Below, piece after piece: positions 7,879 to 15,252 of a DNA stretch of 27,471 bases. How positions within the stretch are numbered: position 1 is the first letter of the stretch; every line of letters begins with the position of its first letter. The stretch is from assembly GCA_000372225.1 (NCBI GenBank), contig AQTY01000026.1:1-27471 (forward strand), given 5' to 3'. The position numbers and the translations under genes are program-made. The DNA comes from Candidatus Nitromaritima sp. SCGC AAA288-L16. Its GTDB lineage: Bacteria > Nitrospinota > Nitrospinia > Nitrospinales > VA-1. Below the pieces are notes generated by a model that saw only the letters and a program-made list of their open reading frames with translations, searched no databases and was not told where the DNA came from.

Positions 7879-9309
7879 ATGAAAAAAATCGTAATCATAG
7901 GCGGCGGTATAGCTGGTTTAGCAGCGGCTTACCATATTCATGAAGAAACTTCCAAGAGCACACCTGTAGCATGTACCCTTCTCGAATCATCTGAAAAGTT
8001 TGGTGGTAAAATCTCTACGATGAGGTTTGACGGGTTCATTGTCGAGCGGGGTCCGGATTCGTTTATTTCGCAAAAACCGCAGGCCATTGAACTATGCAAG
8101 AAACTAGGCCTGGAAGATCGACTGACGAGTACAAGCCCAGACCATCCAAACACTTACGTTTGTCTGAAAAACAAACTGGTGACCATGCCCGATGGTTTGA
8201 GCCTTATGATTCCAACCAAGTTCATGCCTTTTATTTTTAGCCCCTTGTTTAGCTGGTTGGGAAAAATTCGGATGGGAATGGATTTATTTATTCCAAAAAA
8301 AAAAAACAATGATGATGAAAGCCTTGCATCATTCGTGAGAAGGCGAATGGGCAAAGAGGCACTTGAGAAAATGGCAGAGCCTATGTTGGCAGGGATATAT
8401 GCCTCAGACCCTGAGCTTATGAGCATCAACAGTACTTTCCCGATGTTTGTCCAAACAGAACAAAAGTATCGTTCTCTCATTCTTGGAATGCTGGCGCGGA
8501 AACGGCAACAGATGATCCACCAGGCCAAGGTACCAAAGGGCAAACAACCTTTCTCCCTTTTTATGACGCTTAAAAATGGATTGGATGAAATGGTAGAAAC
8601 GCTGGTTAAAAAAGCAACTAATATTACCTTTCGAGCAGGAACCAAGGTAATGGACCTTTCTCGTGCTGAGGAGGGCTGGAGATTGACTCTAGATGACAAG
8701 AGTTTCATTAATGCAGACGCCGTCATATTGGCTACACCGGCAAAAATTTCAGCGTATCTTATAGAGAAGACTTCCTCCAAGGTAGCCAGTTTGCTCAATC
8801 GGATTCGATATGTTTCAACGGCCACCGTTTCTATTGCGTATGAAAAAGAAGGTTTTCCGCATTCGCTCGATGGGTTTGGGTTTGTCGTACCCAAGAAAGA
8901 ACGGAAACGCATTCTGGCATGTACCTGGACTTCTTCGAAATTTCCTGAAAGGGTTCCGGAAAAACATGTCATGTTGAGGTGTTTTGTGGGTGGAGCGATG
9001 AGGGAAGAATTGGCTGAACTGGATGAAGACGCAATAGCTACCATGGTTCGAGAGGAACTTCTTGATATCATGGGAATCGATTGCGAGCCAGTATTTCTGA
9101 AAGTATTCAAATATAAAAAATCGAATGTGCAATACCAAGTAGGGCATGCCTCGCTGATCAAATCGATTCGAGAAGAGCTCCAATCCTTTCCAGGTCTTTT
9201 TGTTACAGGAAGTGCATACACAGGAATAGGTATCCCCGACTGTATTCGAGATGGAATGAACGCGGCAAAAGAGGCAATAGAATTTCTAGCAAATAAAACC
9301 AACACCTAG
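7879..9309 (+). CDS. hemY: FAD-dependent protoporphyrinogen (or coproporphyrinogen) oxidase
   Basis: This 476-residue flavoprotein has the usual length for HemY-type oxidases, which convert protoporphyrinogen IX or coproporphyrinogen III to the porphyrin late in heme synthesis. The N-terminus carries the FAD dinucleotide-binding motif IVIIGGGIAGLAAAYH (residues 4-19) and a following LLESSEKFGGKI segment. The ERGPDSF motif is typical of this family. So is the C-terminal FAD contact region FVTGSAYTGIGIPDCIRDG (about 440-458). ATG 7879 lies 36 bases after the LRR gene and may be co-transcribed with it. A long antisense frame across this gene is a shadow. Whether it acts on proto- or coproporphyrinogen cannot be decided here. 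Heme supply fits the cytochromes encoded nearby, although that link is only suggestive. Confidence 0.92.
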   Translation: MKKIVIIGGGIAGLAAAYHIHEETSKSTPVACTLLESSEKFGGKISTMRFDGFIVERGPDSFISQKPQAIELCKKLGLEDRLTSTSPDHPNTYVCLKNKLVTMPDGLSLMIPTKFMPFIFSPLFSWLGKIRMGMDLFIPKKKNNDDESLASFVRRRMGKEALEKMAEPMLAGIYASDPELMSINSTFPMFVQTEQKYRSLILGMLARKRQQMIHQAKVPKGKQPFSLFMTLKNGLDEMVETLVKKATNITFRAGTKVMDLSRAEEGWRLTLDDKSFINADAVILATPAKISAYLIEKTSSKVASLLNRIRYVSTATVSIAYEKEGFPHSLDGFGFVVPKKERKRILACTWTSSKFPERVPEKHVMLRCFVGGAMREELAELDEDAIATMVREELLDIMGIDCEPVFLKVFKYKKSNVQYQVGHASLIKSIREELQSFPGLFVTGSAYTGIGIPDCIRDGMNAAKEAIEFLANKTNT

Positions 9310-9371
9310 GCTCAGCATCTAACAAATCAGCAGTTAAAATTTTCATTCTTAAAATTTATTTAGGAGAGCAC

Positions 9372-10556
9372 ATGAAGTGGGCGTCCCATTTATCGACTAA
9401 GGAAAATATTGAAGCGTGTATTGATGAATCCATAGAAGTCATCCGCAGCCAAATGGGAGGAGATTCGGTTCACCTTACCGTTATTTTTGTGTCACCCCAA
9501 TTTAAGGATAAATACAACGAAATCCCTAAATTAATTCGTGAACGTATGGACCCGGGGCGTTTTCTGGGTTGCTCTGGTGGTGGAATTGTTGGAGGTGGAA
9601 AGGAAGCAGAACAACAGTCTGCCTTTAGCATAACCTGTGCGAATTTGCCGGATGTTGAAATTAAGAATATTTGTTCTGATACAACGACCTTACCTGATCA
9701 GGATACGGCACCTGATGTTTGGCGAGAATGGCTGGGGGTCAGCGTAGAAAAACAACCAAATTTTATTTTCCTTGCTGACCCTTTTTCGTTTCGCGGCGAG
9801 GAGTTTCTTTCAGGAGTCGACTTTGCCTATCCCAACAGTAGTAAGGTAGGAGGATTAGCCAGTGGGGCTCAGATGCAGGGAGAAAACGCGCTTTACCTTG
9901 ATGATAAGATTCATCGTAGCGGGTTGGTTGGTATGGCACTAAGCGGAAATATTAGTATGGATACTATTGTTGCACAAGGATGCCGTCCGATTGGAGAACC
10001 AGTTAAGATTTCTAAGTGTAATGGAACCCTTCTTACCGAAATGGACGGGCAGCCATCTCTTGACCTATTACAAAAAGTATATGAAGGATTGGACGGAAAT
10101 GATCAGAGTCTGATGCAGACATCGTTATTTTTGGGGATCGAGATGGATCCGCTTAAAGATAATCCACAACAGGGAGATTTTCTGATACGCAATATCATGG
10201 GGGCCGATAGAGAATCGGGAGGGATTCAGGTAGGGGCCATGTTACGTGAAGGGCAATTGGTTCAGTTTCACCTGCGAGATAAGGATATGTCTTCAGAAGA
10301 TTTAAGGTTGGTACTAAACCGTTACAAAGCAAAGGAACATTCTAAGAAAGCCGCGGGAGCTTTGTTATTCTCTTGTCTGGGTCGCGGTCAATATTTGTAT
10401 GGAAAACCCAATCACGATTCTGACATGTTTCGTGATCAACTCGGGGATATTCCACTTGGCGGGTTTTTTTGCAACGGTGAAATTGGGCCAGTAGGGAAAA
10501 CCACGTTTCTTCACGGTTATACCAGTTCTTTTGGCATTTTCCATCCTACCTACTAA
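9372..10556 (+). CDS. FIST-domain protein (FIST N and FIST C)
   Basis: This 394-residue protein matches the stand-alone FIST type, a presumed small-ligand sensory domain. The N-terminal half contains HLTVIFVSPQF and FLGCSGGGIVGGG (about 65-77), and the middle has FIFLADPFSF (about 130-139). The C-terminal FIST_C part shows the typical ALLFSCLGRGQYLYG and PLGGFFCNGEIGPVG, then FLHGYTSSFGIF at the end. No kinase, GGDEF or methyl-acceptor output domain is attached, and none lies beside it. ATG 9372 has TTTAGGAGAG about seven bases upstream, a strong ribosome-binding site. It follows the porphyrinogen oxidase by 62 bases. Confidence 0.88.
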   Translation: MKWASHLSTKENIEACIDESIEVIRSQMGGDSVHLTVIFVSPQFKDKYNEIPKLIRERMDPGRFLGCSGGGIVGGGKEAEQQSAFSITCANLPDVEIKNICSDTTTLPDQDTAPDVWREWLGVSVEKQPNFIFLADPFSFRGEEFLSGVDFAYPNSSKVGGLASGAQMQGENALYLDDKIHRSGLVGMALSGNISMDTIVAQGCRPIGEPVKISKCNGTLLTEMDGQPSLDLLQKVYEGLDGNDQSLMQTSLFLGIEMDPLKDNPQQGDFLIRNIMGADRESGGIQVGAMLREGQLVQFHLRDKDMSSEDLRLVLNRYKAKEHSKKAAGALLFSCLGRGQYLYGKPNHDSDMFRDQLGDIPLGGFFCNGEIGPVGKTTFLHGYTSSFGIFHPTY

Positions 10557-10655
10557 CAGGGTTCCAAGGCGTTAGTTACAATGATGTTCTAAAGGGTAGT
10601 TACATATATTATCCTGGGATAAGACTATGACCATCTTTCCTGGCAGGTATTTTGT

Positions 10656-11408
10656 ATGAAAGTTACTATCATGGGCTCGGGTACAATGGTGCCCTCGAAT
10701 AAAAGAAATTCATCCGGGGTTCTTATTGAATATAAAAACACCTGTTCTATGGTTGACTTTGGTTATGGGTCAATGCACAACTTGCTTACAAAAGGGCTTA
10801 CCTATCACGATATAGACCGCATCTATTTTACCCACAATCACCCTGACCATATTTGTGATTTGGTTCCTTTTCTTTTTGCTTCGAGATACCCGAAGGACCC
10901 GAGAAAAAAAGATCTGGAAATTATTGCAGGTCCGGGCTTTAAACGATTTTTTGATACCCTCATGCAGGCCTACAATGGCTGGTTGATACCGACTACCTAT
11001 AAAGTGGAGATATTAGAGCAGGATGAGGAAATAAAACCTTATGACGGACTGATCGTTACTTCAAAAAAAGTGAAACATATAGAAATGAGCCGTGGTTATC
11101 GGTTTGAGTTTTCCGATGGAAAATCTCTGGTGGTTTCCGGGGACACAGATTATTGCGATGGGATGATTGACTTGGGAAGGGAAGCAGATCTGATGATCCT
11201 GGAATGTTCAATGCCAGATGATATGAAAGTGCTAGGGCATATGACACCCAGTGAATGCGGTAAATTAGCCCAGAAAGCAAATTGCAGAAAGTTGTGCCTC
11301 ACGCATTTTTACCCTGTTTGCGACCAGAAAGATGTGCGAAGAAAATGCCTCGGCGAGTACAGTGGCGAACTATTCTTGGCTGAAGATTTGATGGAATTTA
11401 ATATTTAA
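10656..11408 (+). CDS. Metallo-beta-lactamase-fold hydrolase, RNase Z-like
   Basis: This 250-residue single-domain MBL protein has a complete set of zinc ligands: THNHPDH (His60, His62, Asp64, His65), His141 (KHIEMS), Asp163 (SGDTDYC) and His217 (LTHFYP). His195 in GHMTPSE is the usual auxiliary residue. The order and spacing match the RNase Z/ElaC-like group of two-zinc phosphodiesterases. The chain is shorter than typical tRNase Z (about 300 residues) and no clear flexible arm is visible, so a general phosphodiesterase or other ester hydrolase is equally possible. The start overlaps by four bases (ATGA) the end of a 10-codon mini-frame beginning at 10627. A GGCAGGT lies about nine bases upstream. 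Confidence 0.87.
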   Translation: MKVTIMGSGTMVPSNKRNSSGVLIEYKNTCSMVDFGYGSMHNLLTKGLTYHDIDRIYFTHNHPDHICDLVPFLFASRYPKDPRKKDLEIIAGPGFKRFFDTLMQAYNGWLIPTTYKVEILEQDEEIKPYDGLIVTSKKVKHIEMSRGYRFEFSDGKSLVVSGDTDYCDGMIDLGREADLMILECSMPDDMKVLGHMTPSECGKLAQKANCRKLCLTHFYPVCDQKDVRRKCLGEYSGELFLAEDLMEFNI

Positions 11409-11457
11409 TAATTGAGATAATTTAGCAAAATTCATTGGAAATGAAACAAGAAGCGAA

Positions 11458-11473
11458 ACCTCCTTTAGGAGGT
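11458..11473 (-). terminator. Short hairpin, possible terminator of tRNA-Leu
   Basis: ACCTCC and GGAGGT form a perfect 6-base-pair stem with a four-base loop, 20 bases past the 3' end of the tRNA on the minus strand. The T-tract after it is poor on either strand, so its action as a terminator is uncertain. It also sits after the MBL hydrolase gene on the plus strand. Confidence 0.4.
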
Positions 11474-11492
11474 GGTAACTTTTCAGTAGGAG

Positions 11493-11576
11493 TGCCGGAG
11501 GAGGGACTCGAACCCTCAAACCCTTGCGAGTGCAGGATTTTAAGTCCTGTGCGTATGCCAATTCCGCCACTCCGGC
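11493..11576 (-). tRNA. tRNA-Leu (anticodon UAA)
   Basis: On the minus strand the sequence begins GCCGGAG and ends CTCCGGC plus discriminator A, giving a perfect 7-base-pair acceptor stem. The D-arm region has GGAATTGGCA. The anticodon arm is CAGGA-CTTAAAA-TCCTG, with UAA at plus positions 11540-11542. A long variable arm follows (CACTCGCAAGGGTT region), and the T-arm reads GAGGG-TTCGAGT-CCCTC. The long variable arm and the length of 84 fit a class II leucine tRNA. CCA is not encoded (CT follows the discriminator), so it must be added after transcription. Confidence 0.96.
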
Positions 11577-11602
11577 ATATTGTGAAGCTTGAAACGCGAC
11601 AA

Positions 11603-11630
11603 ATTCTAACACAATATAAAGTTTTTCCAA
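11603..11630 (-). promoter_or_regulatory. Promoter of tRNA-Leu
   Basis: On the minus strand TTGGAA (11630-11625) is followed after 16 bases by TAGAAT (11608-11603), then a GC-rich TCGCG discriminator about eight bases on. That layout is common for stringently controlled stable-RNA promoters. The likely start point is about 20 bases before the tRNA 5' end. Confidence 0.6.
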
Positions 11631-11666
11631 TAGCAGTTAATTAGGAATTGGAGACGACGGTTTTTC

Positions 11667-12518
11667 TTGGGGGTGAATGTGCGTGATCCAAAACGCATTT
11701 TAGAAAAAATTCTTGGTGATGGGAGGGATCTTGATCGACTTGAAAAAACCGGTGAGTCACTTGAACAGTTGACCGAGATCCTGCGTGATGTGGTTAGGTG
11801 TCGGCGCGCACAGCAATGGATCACTGATAATTACGGCATTGATGTTGTCGTCTCGCCAGTAACTTTTAGCCGTCTGCTTGAAATACCACAGATCAATTTT
11901 ATAGAAAATTCAAACCGTATGCTGGAAGTAGATACCCTTTCCCTCAAAGAAACTAGAAACTTAGATGATCCAGTTACTGTTGGTAACCTCAATGCTGTGC
12001 TAAGAGAGTTCTACCGTAACCTAGAATCGATTCAGGGTCGACTGGAGAATGAATACCCAGCTCTTTTACTAATCAATGAGATGCGCGCCGAATTGATCGA
12101 TGTGGTGGCTCAACAAATAAACTCTATGAAAAAGCTTAACGGAAGGTTAACGGGGTACCTACTGAGCCTGGGTAAAGTAAAATCCATTGAGCGTAATTTT
12201 GAGAATCTGTTTCCTGGATCGATTAAAGTGGGTCCCTTACGTAAGATTTTGCCGGTCGTGAAAAAAGAAATTGAGTTTTATCAGAAATGCAGTGAAATGA
12301 ACAAACGCTGGGAAGCTATCGGGATCGATCTATTCCAAGTCATTCGTGAGGGTGGTCTTGCCAATTTGAGGGAAAATGTTCAGGAATTAGGAAACCTGCT
12401 GTGGACTATTGTTTACAACCAAAGACCGTTGGGGCAGTGTTTAACAATCCTAGGAATCGATTTTACCGATATCAGAAGTTTGTTTGATCCCAACTGTGTT
12501 AATTTAAATAATGTTTAA
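11667..12518 (+). CDS. Hypothetical helical protein
   Basis: This 283-residue protein is not recognised. It is almost entirely predicted-helical by composition: regular hydrophobic spacing, many Glu/Arg/Lys/Leu, few Gly. There is no signal peptide or membrane segment, so it is probably cytoplasmic. Local features include DPKRILEKILGDGRDLDRLEK at the start (written here as the beginning of the first helix), a helix-rich central part with ENEYPALLLINEMRAEL, and a C-terminal GQCLTILGIDFTDIRSLFDPN. The start is uncertain: TTG 11667, GTG 11673 and GTG 11679 are all in frame, with GGAG at 11649 the nearest ribosome-binding-like sequence. It converges with the third LRR gene and has no informative neighbour. 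Confidence 0.6.
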   Translation: MGVNVRDPKRILEKILGDGRDLDRLEKTGESLEQLTEILRDVVRCRRAQQWITDNYGIDVVVSPVTFSRLLEIPQINFIENSNRMLEVDTLSLKETRNLDDPVTVGNLNAVLREFYRNLESIQGRLENEYPALLLINEMRAELIDVVAQQINSMKKLNGRLTGYLLSLGKVKSIERNFENLFPGSIKVGPLRKILPVVKKEIEFYQKCSEMNKRWEAIGIDLFQVIREGGLANLRENVQELGNLLWTIVYNQRPLGQCLTILGIDFTDIRSLFDPNCVNLNNV

Positions 12519-12571
12519 ATATACTTTAATAAAGTCTTTGGCTTAATTATTGGTGTGTACTGCAGTTGGTA

Positions 12572-13195
12572 CTACGCTTTGACCTGAAAACCTTCAACTT
12601 TATCCAAAAGCAAGTGCTTTAAATTTGTCTTTTCCTGTGCTGTACAGAGTGCTTCTTTTCCCTGTTCTTTGATCTTGTTATACCTTATATCGAGCCTGGT
12701 TAGGTTCGTGAAAAGTGGCAGGAACTTCGCCAAGAATACAGCTCCTTCGTCAGTGATGTCATTATCGGTTAAATTAAGGTTTTGTAGACTTAGGAGATTA
12801 TCAGAGACTGCAATGTATTTAACACCTTCATTTCCAATTTGGTTGTAGAAAAGGTTTAATGAAGTAAGGCTCACTAATACTTTAGACTGAGCTAAGAATT
12901 TGACTCCCTGGTGGCCTATGAGGTTAGTCCCCATATTAAGAGATGTGAGGTCCTTTAAAAACTCAAATTGAGAAATATCTTTGGCCCCGTATTCTTTAAT
13001 ATAACCAGCTGTTATATCAAGAGTTCTTGCATCCTTACTTAAGTTTGCTCGAACTAGCTGCTCAGTTTCAGAAATAGACTTGGTGTAACCTTTAGCTTCC
13101 TTATTACCTTCGTAATGCATCTTAACTTCCTCAGCGTTATATTTTTTTGCGATAACGCTATTATACATCTCGCCTGCCACTGGGGCAACAATCAT
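12572..13195 (-). CDS. Leucine-rich-repeat protein, ribonuclease-inhibitor type (paralogue 3)
   Basis: This 207-residue protein has four or five RI-type repeats (LTSLNMGTNLIGHQG, LTSLNLFYNQIGNEG, LQNLNLTDNDITDEG, LTRLDIRYNKIKEQG) in the C-terminal two thirds. They are preceded by LSKDARTLDIT, which mirrors the LSKDGKALDFS cap of paralogue 1. The first 45 residues are unlike the other two proteins and may be a separate head segment. ATG 13195 has no clear ribosome-binding site, and an in-frame ATG at residue 10 is possible. It is divergent from nuoB, with a 99-base shared upstream region. No signal peptide is convincing. The partner is unknown. Confidence 0.82.
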   Translation of the reverse strand: MIVAPVAGEMYNSVIAKKYNAEEVKMHYEGNKEAKGYTKSISETEQLVRANLSKDARTLDITAGYIKEYGAKDISQFEFLKDLTSLNMGTNLIGHQGVKFLAQSKVLVSLTSLNLFYNQIGNEGVKYIAVSDNLLSLQNLNLTDNDITDEGAVFLAKFLPLFTNLTRLDIRYNKIKEQGKEALCTAQEKTNLKHLLLDKVEGFQVKA

Positions 13196-13294
13196 ACTCA
13201 GTTGTGAAGTTTGTCTACCGTTTGTTGATTTTCAGAAAATATAAAATTAGGTCCTGAAGGACGGATTTTATTTGCTTTTATTGGGGAATATTTT

Positions 13295-13882
13295 ATGATT
13301 AGTGCTATTCGGAGCGTTAAGCTAACCGTCAGAAAGGGAGTAGTTGGGATGGGGAAATTATATCAATCCGACTTGGAAATGAGTCTTGGAAACAATGTGA
13401 TTGTGACACAGATGACTCAGGCGGTTAACTGGGCGCGGAAGTACTCCTTTTTTATTTATCCGTTCATTACCGCGTGCTGTGGAATGGAGTTTATGTCTGT
13501 GGCCGGCCCAAGATACGATCTAGATCGTTTTGGTGCAGCATTCCCTAGGTTTTCTCCACGTCAGGCAGACCTACTAATGGTGGTGGGGACTATCAGCCAC
13601 AAGCAGGCACCCATTCTGGTTAAAGTTTACAACCAGATGACAGAGCCTAAGTGGGTGGTCGCTTACGGGGTTTGTACAGTCTCAGGTGGTTTTTATGACA
13701 ATTACACCACTGTGATGGGGATAGATACCATTATACCGGTGGATCTTTATATCCCAGGGTGCCCACCACGTCCCGAAATGGTGATTGACGGATTGATCAA
13801 CCTCCAGCAGAAGGTTCAAGGGGAGACTTTACAAGATCATGTAAAAGGTCCTTCGCCTGTAACTCCTGCGGCGCGACTTTGA
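13295..13882 (+). CDS. nuoB: NADH-quinone oxidoreductase subunit B (isolated copy)
   Basis: NuoB holds the N2 [4Fe-4S] cluster of complex I, next to the quinone site. All four ligands are present at canonical spacing: Cys61 and Cys62 (ACCGMEF), Cys127 (GVCTVSGG) and Cys156 (PGCPPRPE). FPRFSPRQADLLMVVGT and the surrounding core are typical. The third-Cys segment reads GVCTVSGG, where many homologues have GACxxSGG, a modest divergence. No other nuo gene is within the window, so this is a stand-alone gene. ATG 13295 is the first start. ATG 13349 (residue 19) has a better ribosome-binding site (AAGGGAG, eight bases away) and would give 177 residues. A small GTCC-TGAA-GGAC hairpin (13251-13262) lies in the leader. 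Confidence 0.93.
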   Translation: MISAIRSVKLTVRKGVVGMGKLYQSDLEMSLGNNVIVTQMTQAVNWARKYSFFIYPFITACCGMEFMSVAGPRYDLDRFGAAFPRFSPRQADLLMVVGTISHKQAPILVKVYNQMTEPKWVVAYGVCTVSGGFYDNYTTVMGIDTIIPVDLYIPGCPPRPEMVIDGLINLQQKVQGETLQDHVKGPSPVTPAARL

Positions 13883-13929
13883 GTTTAAAAGTTTTTCTCA
13901 ACTTCTTTCCTCCACCTAATGATGATGGG

Positions 13930-15222
13930 TCAGGGGTTCTTTTTTGCTTGGTCTAGAAAGAGAATCTTTTTAATCCATTTCCTAGCGGCTTCTCGTTCAA
14001 TTTTACTCATACCCTTATAGCGGATCATTTTTCGGACACCCTTAATTTTTGACAACACGTAAGAGTTGAAATCTTCTCCTTTTGTGCTTTGCATATTAAT
14101 TTTTCCGTCCGATTTCATAAAACTTTTTTTAAGATATTCGAAGTAAAGTCGCAGATGGATTACTGGGTCTTTAATCCTCAATTGATTTTGGATGAATAAA
14201 AAAGCTTCCTTTTTACGATTAATTTTGTAACCCAGCCGTATGTTGTCTTTGTTATTCATTTGTAGATCAAAAAAACTAAATGCTCTTCGTCGGGTTTCCT
14301 CCGATACCCCCGAATCGGGGATTGGAAACTGCTTTGCCGCAACGATTTCCAAAAGTAGAGCGGGGTTGCCTGTTTGTTCACTGAGGTAGGCAAGCTCTTT
14401 TGGGTAATTTCGATTTAATCGTGAGACCTTGTTTAATAAAGGGGCAATCATATTAATCGCTTGCCTTAGGTGCGTTAGTTGATCTTTATTAAATGGAGCC
14501 AAAAACCATTGAGTTTCTTTGGGGACAAAGAGTTGTTCGCGGATAGGACGTGCGTAAAAACTATTCAGCATTTCAGAAAAATCTTCAATGAAAAAGGTTT
14601 TGATTGTGTCCTCAAAATAAGGAAAATTTAAAAGTAAAAAACGGGGATCGGAAATAATATTTAGACTGTAGGCTTCCAATTCGTTGGCTAGGCCAATAAA
14701 TTTTTGGGTTAGATGAATAGATTCGTGAAGGTGTGTAGCGTCCTGGTATGCCTTGCTATCAATTAAAATAGCAGCGGGTGAAATACGAATGGTATCAAAG
14801 GTAGTATGGGCTAACTGGTTGGGTGCGAGTAACTTGTCAGACCAAGATTGAATAATATATTGCCGAAGCGGTATTTCAGTTAGTTCCGGTTGTATTTTTT
14901 TGAGCTTTGCTAAAACCCTGCGCATCCGCTCTGCGGCTTTCAAATGGAGTGACTCTCCTTGATGGCATTTTTTACATCCCAGTGAATGAAACCCCGGAAT
15001 TGAAAACACAACAGGGGTTCCCTCTTGATGAAGTGAGATCGATACATTGAATTTGTCGGTAGGCGGGCTTTCGTCTGGAAGTGAATGGGGAAGATGAGGT
15101 TGAATGAGTCTGTTAAGCTCTCCTACATCAGTGGCTATCAGGACACTTTGGGAAAAGAGGTTGGGTGGGTTGCAAAGCCAGAAAATAAGTACATAAGGGG
15201 CAATAAGAAATCCTCTGGTCAT
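13930..15222 (-). CDS. Exported monoheme cytochrome c-like protein with HExxH metallopeptidase motif
   Basis: I do not recognise this 430-residue protein as a named family. It has an N-terminal signal peptide (about 1-25, ending FSQS), consistent with periplasmic heme attachment. A single CKKCH (Cys83-His87) is a textbook heme-c site. About 80 residues later, HLHESIHLTQKF contains HESIH (166-170), an HExxH zinc-peptidase motif, followed by NELEAY with Glu181 and Glu183 as possible third zinc ligands. The remaining 240 residues are basic and helical, ending in a Lys-rich tail with no membrane anchor. The gene starts 30 bases after the gamma-like cytochrome gene on the same strand, so the two are very likely co-transcribed and perhaps translationally coupled. 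ATG 15222 has no Shine-Dalgarno, and an in-frame stop lies just upstream. A role in maturation or turnover of the partner cytochrome is possible but unproven. Confidence 0.8.
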   Translation of the reverse strand: MTRGFLIAPYVLIFWLCNPPNLFSQSVLIATDVGELNRLIQPHLPHSLPDESPPTDKFNVSISLHQEGTPVVFSIPGFHSLGCKKCHQGESLHLKAAERMRRVLAKLKKIQPELTEIPLRQYIIQSWSDKLLAPNQLAHTTFDTIRISPAAILIDSKAYQDATHLHESIHLTQKFIGLANELEAYSLNIISDPRFLLLNFPYFEDTIKTFFIEDFSEMLNSFYARPIREQLFVPKETQWFLAPFNKDQLTHLRQAINMIAPLLNKVSRLNRNYPKELAYLSEQTGNPALLLEIVAAKQFPIPDSGVSEETRRRAFSFFDLQMNNKDNIRLGYKINRKKEAFLFIQNQLRIKDPVIHLRLYFEYLKKSFMKSDGKINMQSTKGEDFNSYVLSKIKGVRKMIRYKGMSKIEREAARKWIKKILFLDQAKKNP

Positions 15223-15252
15223 GAGGGGGCTTTTAGCAAATGAATTTCAAAA

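Noticed and set aside
8154..9305. 383-residue minus-strand open frame across the protoporphyrinogen oxidase gene
   Set aside because: It is exactly antisense to a gene with clear FAD motifs, and the encoded sequence is Ser/Arg/Ile-rich with no recognisable domain. It is a shadow frame.
11435..11644. Plus-strand frame over the tRNA-Leu gene
   Set aside because: It covers a well-formed tRNA on the other strand, whose antisense commonly yields such false frames.
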